Counted from the stretch's first letter, positions 1 to 7,360 are shown. The stretch: DNA of 7,955 nt from Porphyromonadaceae bacterium (GCA_003517945.1 DOZP01000006.1:2440-10394), one strand, 5' to 3'. The notes: generated from the letters alone by a model not told the origin. Made by a program: numbers and translations.

Positions 1-630
1 CCCGCAATCATGAATAAAATCATTGACATGGCTGAAAGCCGGTGTATTCGATTCAAATGATATTTTTATCGTATGTATTACGCTCTTATTGGTAATAATC
101 CACAATAAATCGCTCTTGTCAATAAATACCCGCCGGATATCGTCTTTGATAATTCCGGGAAGTGCGATTGGAATAAATTTTTTTTGATGCCGGTCATAGT
201 AATTTATCCTGTTATTTTCGTTGATAACGAAGATTTCGTTCCGGGATGTTTTTGTCCAGAAATATTTCCCTTCAAATTCGTCATAACTTTCAATCTCTTT
301 TGTTTTTTTATTGTACCTGTTCAGTCCGTGGTTTGTATTTATCCATATAATACCATGTTCTCCTTCCCATACTTCTTCGATAAGATTACCGGAGAGTGAA
401 CCGAGCGGATTTATTTCCGGTTTGAATATATGTATTTCAGCTCCGTTATACATATTCAATCCGTCTGCGGTACCAATCCAGGTAAATCTTTCATTATCCT
501 GACAAATTGACAATATGGCGCTGTTTGACAATCCTTCCTTGTTGGATAATTGGCGTAAATTGTACGCATTTGTGACGGATGTCAGAAAAAGGAGTATGAT
601 AAGAAGGTTGGCTTTGTTCGTTTTTTTCAT
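1..630 (-). CDS. Hybrid two-component-type sensor/regulator, N-terminal propeller part (partial, cut by left edge)
   Basis: Reading leftward from base 630, the frame stays open to base 1 (210 codons) with no stop, so the C-terminus lies outside the window. Residues 1-22 form a signal peptide: a basic MKKTNK start, a hydrophobic stretch LLIILLFL, and an end at TNA. Next comes a sequence typical of periplasmic two-component propeller sensors, LSNKEGLSNSAILSI, then Reg_prop repeats at about residues 49-63 (WIGTADGLNMY), 94-108 (WINTNHGLNRY) and a weaker one near 185 (LLWIITNKS). In known HTCS proteins such repeats form two beta-propellers that bind an oligosaccharide, followed by a Y_Y_Y domain, histidine kinase, receiver and AraC-type DNA-binding domain. 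None of those later domains is visible, so HTCS is inferred. A longer start at 666 adds 12 polar residues. I prefer 630 because it gives a normal signal peptide and has AAGGA about 10 bases upstream. Its divergent position suggests it regulates the rightward genes. Confidence 0.85.
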   Translation of the reverse strand, partial: MKKTNKANLLIILLFLTSVTNAYNLRQLSNKEGLSNSAILSICQDNERFTWIGTADGLNMYNGAEIHIFKPEINPLGSLSGNLIEEVWEGEHGIIWINTNHGLNRYNKKTKEIESYDEFEGKYFWTKTSRNEIFVINENNRINYYDRHQKKFIPIALPGIIKDDIRRVFIDKSDLLWIITNKSVIHTIKISFESNTPAFSHVNDFIHDCG

Positions 631-697
631 CTTGTTTATGTCCTTGTTGTATTGATTTTTTTTCATGAAAATCTGTTTGTGCCTATTGATAAGGTTA

Positions 698-705
698 CAA
701 AAATA
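698..705 (-). promoter_or_regulatory. Putative -7 element for the divergent regulator gene
   Basis: Read on the minus strand, these bases are TATTTTTG, an exact match to the Bacteroidetes -7 consensus TAnnTTTG. The element lies about 30 bases before the upstream ATG (666) and about 65 before the preferred ATG (630), so transcripts could include either start. No TTTG is visible about 20 bases further upstream, so the -33 part is weak. A match to so short and AT-rich a consensus can arise by chance in AT-rich DNA. Confidence 0.4.
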
Positions 706-764
706 GGTAAATTCATTTAGTTTGTTTCCGTGGAATTTTAAAATTTTTCATGTAATTTCCGGGC

Positions 765-802
765 ATGTCGTAAAAGTGTATTACGATGTCAGAAAAGCGT
801 AT
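765..802 (+). promoter_or_regulatory. Tandem direct repeat, candidate activator-binding site
   Basis: Two 17-base copies lie head to tail: 765-781 (ATGTCGTAAAAGTGTAT) and 786-802 (ATGTCAGAAAAGCGTAT). They are identical at 14 of 17 positions, with a 4-base gap and a 21-base period, about two helical turns. The second copy ends 22 bases before the rightward -7 element (825-832), so it touches the place where a -33 element would sit. The same layout is known for AraC at araI1-araI2. HTCS regulators carry AraC-family DNA-binding domains, so the divergent regulator is the natural candidate ligand. The repeat is directly visible. Its binding role is inference. Confidence 0.55.
768..786. repeat. Inverted repeat TCGTAA-N7-TTACGA in the divergent promoter region
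   Basis: Perfect 6-base arms at 768-773 and 781-786 are separated by 7 bases. The element overlaps the first copy of the direct repeat and the gap between copies, so it is a competing description of the same stretch. Its centre (777) is about 50 bases upstream of the rightward -7 element. It could be a dimer-binding site or a by-product of the direct repeat. Confidence 0.4.
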
Positions 803-824
803 ATGTAGTATTGGGGTGTTATCA

Positions 825-832
825 TACTTTTG
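825..832 (+). promoter_or_regulatory. Putative -7 element of the PUL operon promoter
   Basis: TACTTTTG matches the Bacteroidetes -7 consensus TAnnTTTG exactly. It lies 41 bases before the ATG at 874, leaving a leader of roughly 35 bases. The expected -33 slot (around 800-805) reads TATATG and has no TTTG. A poor -33 element is what one expects of a promoter that needs an activator, and the direct repeat at 765-802 abuts that slot. Confidence 0.5.
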
Positions 833-873
833 TTTCGCATGAAATTAGTTTTTATTTTAAATTTTAAAAATAT

Positions 874-2328
874 ATGATAACACGAAGAGCTTTTCTTAAG
901 CGTGGCGGAATGGGATTGGCCGCAGTGGCCGCAGGCGGAAGTAATGTGGTTGCCTTGTCGGAAAAAAACATGTCTTTTTCGGCTACAGGCGGTTATACGT
1001 CCAATCGCCCGGATGTTTCCCAACGGAATTTTACATCCGAAGCAGTAGAGAATACGATCAGGAATGTGACCAAACAGTTAAAAGATCCTAAGTTATCCTG
1101 GATGTTCGGAAATTGTTTTCCCAATACATTGGATACCACTGTTCATTACAGGGTGCAGGACGGCCGGCCCGACACATTTGTCTATACGGGCGACATTCAT
1201 GCCATGTGGCTGCGCGATTCGGCCGCTCAGGTGTGGCCCTATCTGCAACTGATGAAAAAGGACGAACCGTTAATGAAACTGATAGCGGGAGTCGTGAACC
1301 GCCATACGAAATGTATCCTGTTCGATCCTTATGCGAATGCATTCAATGATGGGCCCGCAGGTGGTGAATGGATGACCGACCTGACGGATATGAAGCCGGA
1401 ACTGCACGAACGCAAATGGGAGATAGATTCGTTGTGTTATACGGTCAGGCTGGCCTATCATTACTGGAAGATATCGGGCGATACGTCCGTATTTTCGAAA
1501 GATTGGGAAAAAGCTGCCGGTTTGATCGTTAAAACATTCCGGGAACAACAGCGGAAAGACAGTCTGGGCCCGTATAAATTCCAACGTAGAACGGAACGTC
1601 AGTTGGATACGTTGTGCAATGACGGGTATGGCGCCCCTGTGAAGCCTGTAGGTTTAATCGTATCTTCTTTCAGGCCTTCGGATGATGCCACGACACTGAA
1701 TTTTCTGATTCCATCGAATCTGTTTGCCGTAACTTCCCTGAAACAGTTGGCGGAAATCTCTACTCAGGTGACGCGGAACAGCTCGTTTGCATCCGAATGT
1801 ACGGCTCTGGCGGCGGAAGTACAGCATGCAATCAATACCTATGCGGTCTCCGACCATCTTCATTACGGAAAAATATATGCGTATGAGGTCGACGGCTTCG
1901 GTAATCGGTTGTTTATGGACGATGCGAATGTTCCGAACCTGCTGTCTTTACCCTATTTGGGTAGTATCGATAAGAATGATAAAATATATCAGAATACGCG
2001 AAACTTTGTGTGGAGCCTGGATAATCCTTATTTTTTTAAGGGCGCATCCGGTGAAGGGATCGGCGGCCCCCATATCGGTTTTGACATGATCTGGCCGATG
2101 AGCCTTATCATGAAAGCGATGACCAGCAGTGATGAAGCGGAAATCCGTTCTTGTGTAAAAATGTTGCGTGATACGGATGGCGGCACCGGTTTTATGCATG
2201 AGAGTTTCCACAAGGACAATCCTGCGAAATTCACCCGTTCGTGGTTTGCCTGGACGAATACGTTATTCGGAGAATTGATCCTTAAACTGGTAAATGAGGG
2301 CAAAATAAACATGCTGAATCATTTATAA
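874..2328 (+). CDS. GH125 family exo-alpha-1,6-mannosidase with Tat-type signal peptide
   Basis: The 484-residue product matches glycoside hydrolase family 125 (formerly DUF1237), metal-independent inverting enzymes that remove terminal alpha-1,6-linked mannose. Landmarks are GDIHAMWLRDSAAQVWPYL at 106-124, SSFRPSDDA at 264-272, GFGNRLFMDDANVPNLL at 341-357, and GFMHESFHKDNP at 439-450. By recall of characterised GH125 enzymes, the general acid is likely an Asp in RPSDD (270-271) and the base the Glu of MHESF (443). I did not align them. The N-terminus TRRAFLKRGG (3-12) fits the twin-arginine motif (S/T-R-R-x-F-L-K), with a mildly hydrophobic alanine/glycine stretch to about A27, so periplasmic export after folding is likely. 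A stop codon at 865 leaves ATG 874 as the first possible start, and the Tat motif argues against M13. Length is near-complete for the family. It is the first gene of the rightward series, 129 bases before the susC-like gene. Confidence 0.93.
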   Translation: MITRRAFLKRGGMGLAAVAAGGSNVVALSEKNMSFSATGGYTSNRPDVSQRNFTSEAVENTIRNVTKQLKDPKLSWMFGNCFPNTLDTTVHYRVQDGRPDTFVYTGDIHAMWLRDSAAQVWPYLQLMKKDEPLMKLIAGVVNRHTKCILFDPYANAFNDGPAGGEWMTDLTDMKPELHERKWEIDSLCYTVRLAYHYWKISGDTSVFSKDWEKAAGLIVKTFREQQRKDSLGPYKFQRRTERQLDTLCNDGYGAPVKPVGLIVSSFRPSDDATTLNFLIPSNLFAVTSLKQLAEISTQVTRNSSFASECTALAAEVQHAINTYAVSDHLHYGKIYAYEVDGFGNRLFMDDANVPNLLSLPYLGSIDKNDKIYQNTRNFVWSLDNPYFFKGASGEGIGGPHIGFDMIWPMSLIMKAMTSSDEAEIRSCVKMLRDTDGGTGFMHESFHKDNPAKFTRSWFAWTNTLFGELILKLVNEGKINMLNHL

Positions 2329-2389
2329 TATATCTTATTAATCAATCCTTTAAATTAATTTCTATGAAAAACGAAACAATTACATGAAC

Positions 2390-2408
2390 TTCTCAGGAAC
2401 CATGAGAA
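2390..2408 (+). repeat. Small inverted repeat in the GH125-susC gap
   Basis: The 129-base gap 2329-2457 is AT-rich and contains arms TTCTCA (2390-2395) and TGAGAA (2403-2408) around the loop GGAACCA. Two more G-C pairs (GG with CC) could form across a bulged A. It starts 62 bases after the GH125 stop and ends 49 bases before the susC-like ATG. No T-run follows, so it is not a standard terminator. I found no exact TAnnTTTG in the gap, so a separate susC promoter is not supported. Confidence 0.35.
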
Positions 2409-2457
2409 TAGGAGACTTATTTGTATTAAACCTTATTGTCTTACAAAATTAATAATT

Positions 2458-5400
2458 ATGAATAATTTTAAAAAGAAAGCAAAAAAGAGTTATCGGAACA
2501 TTGCTTTTGTTCTTTTTATGTCATGCTGTATGTTATGGACAGCCGGAGACTTAAAGGCGCAGGCACAAGCTAACAGTAAAAAAATTAAAGTGACGGGTAC
2601 CGTATCGGATGAGACCGGCGAAGTGTTGCCCGCTGTGAATGTAGTTCAGAAAGGTACTACAAACGGGACGGCTACGGATATGGACGGTAAATTTTCGTTA
2701 GAAGTGCCGGAAGGGGCATTATTGACGATTCACTACATCGGATTTATAACCGAAGAAGTTGCGGCGGGAGATGCGGTTCCTATGCATATCGTGTTGAAAG
2801 AAGATGTTCAGAAATTATCGGAAGTCGTTGTTGTCGGTTACGGTACGCGTCAGCGTAAGAGTATTACGGGAGCAGTCGACCAGGTAGGAACGGATGTATT
2901 TGAAAACAGGCCGGTAAGCAACGCTATGCAGGCCTTGCAGGGAGCTTCCGCTAATCTGATCATTCAGCAAAAGAATATGAACCCGAACGATAACAGTATG
3001 AATATTAATATCCGTGGTATCAGTACGATGGGTAATAACGAGCCGCTGATTGTTATTGACGGATTGATTTCAAGCACACTTACGTTAAATAACATGAATC
3101 CGGGCGATATCGAAAATGTTTCGGTATTGAAAGATGCCGGTAGTGCGGCTATTTACGGTTCCCGTTCGGCTAACGGGGTCATTCTGGTCACAACAAAGAA
3201 AGGCTCGAAAGTAGCTAAGCCGGTGGTTCGGTTTAGCGGTATGTTGGGTTATCAGGATCCGGATATCCTTTATCAACCGGTGGAAGGATGGCAGAATGCG
3301 ATGTACCGGAACCAGGCGAATATGAATATCGGAGGTGATCCGGCGTTCACGCCTGCGCAGATCCGTGATTTGTATGAACATCGCAGCGAAGAATACTGGT
3401 ATCTGAATGAGATTATGGAAAAGGCCCTGCAACAAACATATAATGTAAATGTTTCCGGTGGTAGCGATAATACGACTTACATGGTATCTGCAGGCTATCT
3501 GAATCAGGGAAGTAATTTTGCCGGAAATTTCGGAGTGGAACGTTATAATTTCCGTAGTAATCTGACGACCGAATACGGACGGTTTAAATTAACATCCCTG
3601 ATGGCTTATACCCGTAAGAATGAACGGACGGTTGCCGGAGGGACGGGTAATGTGATTATCAATTCCTCACGTATTCCCCCGTATTATTATTATAAGTTTA
3701 TGGAAGACGGCAAATACCTGATCAACGATGTGATTGGTGATGATAATACAATGGCGAAACTAAAGAACGGCGGGTATGAAAGGAAAGATGAAGATAACTT
3801 TATCGGAAGCCTGAACCTGGATGTGAAAATCATAGAGGGGTTGACGGCAAAAGGATTGGTAGGTCTGGATCTTACCCAACATCATCGTTTCCGCAGGGAC
3901 ATGAAAGTGCCGCTGTATGCTGCTGCAAATCTGGAAACGCCTGTCCTGTATATGAATGACAAAAAACTTACGGAAGATTTCAATGAAAAAAGATATACGT
4001 TAAGCACGCAATTCCTGTTGGATTATGACCGTACGTTTAATGGGGGACATAATGTATCGGGTTTATTGGGCGCATCGAATGAATCTTATACAAAACAGGC
4101 CAGCCGCATTGCCTGGACTTATACGGATGATGACCTGGGGCTTCCGACTACCGAAGAATCACTACAGGATAAAGATAATAAAAATTCGAACGGGGATACC
4201 GATCAGACAAGTATTACTTCGTTCTTCGGCCGTTTAGGGTATAATTACAATGATAAATATTATGTAGATGCTTCATTTCGCTATGATGGTTCTTCCAAAT
4301 TTGCAGAAGATCATCGCTGGGGTTTCTTCCCGTCATTTTCTGCGGCATGGAGGCTTTCCGAAGAAGGTTTTATGGAAAATTACAGGGATCAGTTCGGTGA
4401 TTTGAAATTAAGAGGATCTTATGGCGTATTGGGAAATCAGAATGTAGATAATTATTCCTATCAGACGGTATATCAGATGTATACTAACTCATACGTATTT
4501 GGCAATCAGGTGGTTCCCGGGACAGGATTTACGTATGGCAATTCTTTTCTGACATGGGAAAAATCAGCGAATTTTAACATCGGTCTGGATGCGACATTTC
4601 TAAATAACAACCTGTATGTATCGTTGGATTATTTTAATAAACGGACATGGGATATCTTATTATCGCCTGAGGTTTCATCTGTTTTCGGAACGGGCGCTGC
4701 AAAGGAAAATGCCGGAGAAATGAAAAACCAGGGTTGGGAAGCTACTATTAACTACCGGTTGACGACCGGAGATTTCCGGCACAATTTTAACCTGAATGTT
4801 TCCGATTCTAAAAACAAAGTGACGGATTTCGGCGGTAAAGAACGTATAGACCAGAATGATCAGTTGTATAAAATTATCCGTGAAGGAGAAGCCCTTGGTT
4901 CTTATTTTGGATACAAGACCGACGGATTATTCCAGAGTTATGAAGAGATTGCCAATAGCGCCCTTCCTGTCGGAGCGACGGTTCAACCCGGTGATGTGAG
5001 GTATATTGATACGAATAACGACGGTGTGATTGACGACAAAGACCGCGTGGTGCTTGGAAATGCATTCCCCCGCTATACTTTTGGTTTTACGTATAGTGTT
5101 GATTATAAAGGATTTGATTTTAGCGTGATGCTTCAGGGTGTTGGAAAACGTGATATGTATATACGTGGCGAGCTGATCGAACCGTTCCATTCAAACTATT
5201 CCTACTGTATTTATGAGCATCAGCTTGATTTCTGGACGCCGACAAATCCGGACGCGAAATGGCCGCGCCTGGTAGCGCCGGGTTCTGCTTCCACAACGAA
5301 TAACTGGGCTTACCCGGGTACGGATCTCTATTTGTTGGACGGAAAGTACATCCGGGTGAAAGATATTAAATTAGGCTATACGTTGCCCAAACACATCACA

Positions 5401-5598
5401 TCGAAAATAGGTGTTCAGAAATTACGCGTCAGTGTGAATGCGCAGAACCCCTTTACATTCTCGAAAAATTCCTATATAGATCCTGAATCTTCGGAATTCG
5501 GCAGCAACATGGGAGGGATCGATGGTGTCGCAGCCAACAGCGCCCGTAATTATCCTACATTGAGATACTATGGTTTCGGATTGGATCTGGAATTTTAA
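2458..5598 (+). CDS. SusC-like TonB-dependent outer-membrane glycan transporter
   Basis: The 1046-residue product has the full SusC layout and normal length. A signal peptide occupies about residues 1-36/38 (basic start, hydrophobic IAFVLFMSCCMLW, end KAQAQA). A carboxypeptidase-regulatory-like domain covers about 43-116 (VTGTVSDETGEVLPAVNV, DMDGKFSLEVP, IHYIGF). The TonB-box-like segment is SEVVVVGYG at 121-129. The plug runs from about 134 to 250, with NIRGIST (184-190), VIDGLIS and VSVLKDAGSAAIYGSRSANG (221-240). The rest is the 22-strand beta-barrel, ending in the aromatic outer-membrane targeting signal GFGLDLEF. An EF-hand-like loop, DTNNDGVIDDKD, sits at 851-862. Proteins of this family pair with SusD-like lids to import oligosaccharides across the outer membrane using TonB-ExbBD energy. 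The following susD-like gene is the partner. Substrate cannot be read from the sequence; mannose-containing glycan is inferred from the GH125 neighbour. Confidence 0.97.
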   Translation: MNNFKKKAKKSYRNIAFVLFMSCCMLWTAGDLKAQAQANSKKIKVTGTVSDETGEVLPAVNVVQKGTTNGTATDMDGKFSLEVPEGALLTIHYIGFITEEVAAGDAVPMHIVLKEDVQKLSEVVVVGYGTRQRKSITGAVDQVGTDVFENRPVSNAMQALQGASANLIIQQKNMNPNDNSMNINIRGISTMGNNEPLIVIDGLISSTLTLNNMNPGDIENVSVLKDAGSAAIYGSRSANGVILVTTKKGSKVAKPVVRFSGMLGYQDPDILYQPVEGWQNAMYRNQANMNIGGDPAFTPAQIRDLYEHRSEEYWYLNEIMEKALQQTYNVNVSGGSDNTTYMVSAGYLNQGSNFAGNFGVERYNFRSNLTTEYGRFKLTSLMAYTRKNERTVAGGTGNVIINSSRIPPYYYYKFMEDGKYLINDVIGDDNTMAKLKNGGYERKDEDNFIGSLNLDVKIIEGLTAKGLVGLDLTQHHRFRRDMKVPLYAAANLETPVLYMNDKKLTEDFNEKRYTLSTQFLLDYDRTFNGGHNVSGLLGASNESYTKQASRIAWTYTDDDLGLPTTEESLQDKDNKNSNGDTDQTSITSFFGRLGYNYNDKYYVDASFRYDGSSKFAEDHRWGFFPSFSAAWRLSEEGFMENYRDQFGDLKLRGSYGVLGNQNVDNYSYQTVYQMYTNSYVFGNQVVPGTGFTYGNSFLTWEKSANFNIGLDATFLNNNLYVSLDYFNKRTWDILLSPEVSSVFGTGAAKENAGEMKNQGWEATINYRLTTGDFRHNFNLNVSDSKNKVTDFGGKERIDQNDQLYKIIREGEALGSYFGYKTDGLFQSYEEIANSALPVGATVQPGDVRYIDTNNDGVIDDKDRVVLGNAFPRYTFGFTYSVDYKGFDFSVMLQGVGKRDMYIRGELIEPFHSNYSYCIYEHQLDFWTPTNPDAKWPRLVAPGSASTTNNWAYPGTDLYLLDGKYIRVKDIKLGYTLPKHITSKIGVQKLRVSVNAQNPFTFSKNSYIDPESSEFGSNMGGIDGVAANSARNYPTLRYYGFGLDLEF

Positions 5599-5625
5599 AA
5601 ATATGTAGATATGAAGCGAAGCATG

Positions 5626-5643
5626 TACCTTATGTATAAGGTA
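5626..5643 (+). repeat. Perfect inverted repeat (RNA hairpin) between susC-like and susD-like genes
   Basis: Arms TACCTTAT (5626-5633) and ATAAGGTA (5636-5643) pair perfectly around GT. In RNA this gives a 7-bp stem with a TGTA tetraloop. It begins 28 bases after the susC-like stop and ends 57 bases before the susD-like ATG. No T-run follows, so it is more likely an mRNA processing or stabilising structure than a terminator. Function is inferred from position only. Confidence 0.5.
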
Positions 5644-5677
5644 AAATACAAACATGTGAGTTTCCTATAGCCTTAGC

Positions 5678-5689
5678 GTTAAAAATTAA
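5678..5689 (+). repeat. AT-rich leader 12-mer before susD-like start (copy 1)
   Basis: GTTAAAAATTAA begins exactly 23 bases before the ATG at 5701. The same 12-mer begins exactly 23 bases before the ATG at 7384. Bacteroidetes genes often lack a Shine-Dalgarno and rely on A-rich, unstructured leaders, so this may help ribosome loading. The susC-like start has a looser relative (TTACAAAATTAA, 17 bases before its ATG). Confidence 0.4.
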
Positions 5690-5700
5690 ATAATATAGAT

Positions 5701-7317
5701 ATGAAAAATAGAATATTAAAATATTATGCCGGAGCCGTTGGCCTGCTGTTGATTTTATTTTCTTCCTGCAACGACCTGGATTTAGCTCCCACAAATAAGT
5801 TTACAGATCTGAATTACTGGACATCAACTGAAAAAGCGTCTGCTGTCCTGAGTATGGGGTATAGCCAGATGTTTGGCGCCGAACAGTTTTTTGTGAATGA
5901 AAGATTATCGGATAACCTGTATGAAGGACGTGGCAATACCAATGAAAAAATGATCACTTCGGGCCAGGCTCTTCCGTCTCTCACACGCTTTTCCGATGAA
6001 TGGAAAAAATGTTATGAAGGAATCAAGACCTGTCATATTTTTCTGGAGAACGTAGACCGGATTTCCGATATGGACGAAGCGCTCAAAACAAGGATGAAAG
6101 CGGAAGCCCGTTTTATCCGCGCTTATTTGTTTTTCCGCCTGACTTCTCATTTCGGGGATGTACCTTTGTTTGATAAGGACGTTACGATGCAGGAAGCGAA
6201 TACGATCGCCCGTTCCCCGAAATCGGAAGTAGTTGATTTTGTTCGTAAGGAACTGAATGAAATTGTGAGCCTTCTTCCCACCAAACAGGAGTATGCGGAA
6301 AAAGATAACGGCAGGGTAACAAAAGGAGCCGTCATGACATTACTCGCCCGTACATACCTGTATGAAAACGATTGGGCGAACGTAGCTTCCGTTTGTGAAA
6401 AAATCATGAACGGCGAGTACGGACGTTATGAATTATTCCCCGATTATGAAGGATTATTCCTGCCGCAGAACGAATATAATAATGAAGTGATTTTTGATCT
6501 CGGTTATGTGCTGACGCTCAGAACCTGGAGTGAATATTACGATGCGATACCGCTTTCCGTAGGAGGACGTATCCATGGTTTTGCGCCTACGCAGGAACTG
6601 GTGGATGATTACGTGATGAAAAACGGCAAAGGTATCAAAGAAGAAGGATCCTTATACAATGAAGATGATCCTTACGTAAACAGGGATCCGCGTTTCGAAA
6701 AAACGATTGTATATCATGGATATCAATGGGAAAAAGGCGACGGTACGGTTTCTACCGTTTATATCAAGCCGGGATCATCCGCAGAGGCGGGCGTCTCTAA
6801 TCTGGACGAGTATGCAGGGCCGGGACAAAACGCTACCGCGACGGGTTATTACCTGAGAAAATATTTTGACCCGACCGCTCCGGCAGGAATGGCAGCCGGC
6901 TTGAATCTGATCCTGATGCGCTATGCGGATATTTTATTGATGTATGCGGAGGCGAAATATGAATTGGGTCAGATGAATGAGGAAGTCTGGAATAAAACAA
7001 TCAGGCCTATACGTCAACGTGCCGGTTTTACGGATGCGTCGGCGCTGGATTATCCTTCTTCGGACCTGCAAAACATCATTCGCCGCGAACGTCGTTGCGA
7101 GTTGGCGGTTGAAGGGGTAAGGCTGTTCGATATCCGTCGCTGGAAAACAATCGAAACCGTTATGAACGGAACGCCTCACGGCGCCAAATTTGCGGCCGAT
7201 AATACATATATCCGGTTAGACGCGCGTAGATTTGATAGCGGAAGAGATTATCTGTTTGCCGTTCCGCAATCGCAACGGGATATCAATTCAAACCTTACTC
7301 AAAATCCGGGGTATTGA
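5701..7317 (+). CDS. SusD-like (RagB/SusD family) surface glycan-binding lipoprotein
   Basis: The 538-residue product is a full-length SusD homologue. A lipoprotein signal ends in the lipobox LFSSC with the lipidated Cys at 23, followed by the acidic NDLDL, which fits surface-export signals of Bacteroidetes lipoproteins. The SusD-like N-terminal region includes ARFIRAYLFFRLTSHFGDVPL (from about 136) and a tetratricopeptide-like helix pair at about 206-235 (VTKGAVMTLLARTYL). The RagB/SusD C-terminal region shows LMRYADILLMYAEAKYELG (405-423), RRERRCELAVEGVRLFDIRR (461-480) and a final YLFAVPQSQRDINSN segment. SusD-like proteins bind glycan at the cell surface and act as the hinged lid of the SusC barrel. 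It lies 102 bases after the susC-like gene in the same direction, almost certainly co-transcribed. No truncation or frameshift is apparent. The glycan bound is not identifiable from the sequence. Confidence 0.96.
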   Translation: MKNRILKYYAGAVGLLLILFSSCNDLDLAPTNKFTDLNYWTSTEKASAVLSMGYSQMFGAEQFFVNERLSDNLYEGRGNTNEKMITSGQALPSLTRFSDEWKKCYEGIKTCHIFLENVDRISDMDEALKTRMKAEARFIRAYLFFRLTSHFGDVPLFDKDVTMQEANTIARSPKSEVVDFVRKELNEIVSLLPTKQEYAEKDNGRVTKGAVMTLLARTYLYENDWANVASVCEKIMNGEYGRYELFPDYEGLFLPQNEYNNEVIFDLGYVLTLRTWSEYYDAIPLSVGGRIHGFAPTQELVDDYVMKNGKGIKEEGSLYNEDDPYVNRDPRFEKTIVYHGYQWEKGDGTVSTVYIKPGSSAEAGVSNLDEYAGPGQNATATGYYLRKYFDPTAPAGMAAGLNLILMRYADILLMYAEAKYELGQMNEEVWNKTIRPIRQRAGFTDASALDYPSSDLQNIIRRERRCELAVEGVRLFDIRRWKTIETVMNGTPHGAKFAADNTYIRLDARRFDSGRDYLFAVPQSQRDINSNLTQNPGY

Positions 7318-7327
7318 TACAACTGAC

Positions 7328-7357
7328 AATGCGCGATGACAATACGCGTGTTTTTTT
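7328..7357 (+). terminator. Terminator-like hairpin plus T-run between susD-like and susE-like genes
   Basis: The core stem is CGCG (7332-7335) with CGCG (7345-7348) around a 9-base loop. It extends by two G-T wobbles and two A-T pairs to 7328-7352. Seven Ts (7351-7357) overlap and follow the stem. This looks like a weak intrinsic terminator only 10 bases after the susD-like stop. Since the susE-like gene follows in the same direction, partial termination that lowers downstream expression is more likely than a complete stop. Confidence 0.45.
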
Positions 7358-7360
7358 AGT

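Noticed and set aside
184..502. Forward-strand open frames at 184-399 and 311-502.
   Set aside because: They are antisense to the sensor gene, whose reverse frame carries a signal peptide and propeller motifs. The forward products have no recognisable features.
734..745. Perfect 12-base palindrome AATTTTAAAATT in the divergent region.
   Set aside because: It is low-complexity A/T sequence and such palindromes are common by chance there. It could bend DNA, but nothing ties it to a regulator.
781..1023. Minus-strand open frame across the promoter region and GH125 start.
   Set aside because: It overlaps the -7 element and the well-supported Tat signal of GH125, and has no recognisable motif.
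2364..2387. Seven-codon reading frame (MKNETIT) ahead of susC, as a possible leader peptide.
   Set aside because: It has no supporting ribosome site, no run of regulatory codons, and no clear coupled antiterminator. A frame this short is expected by chance.
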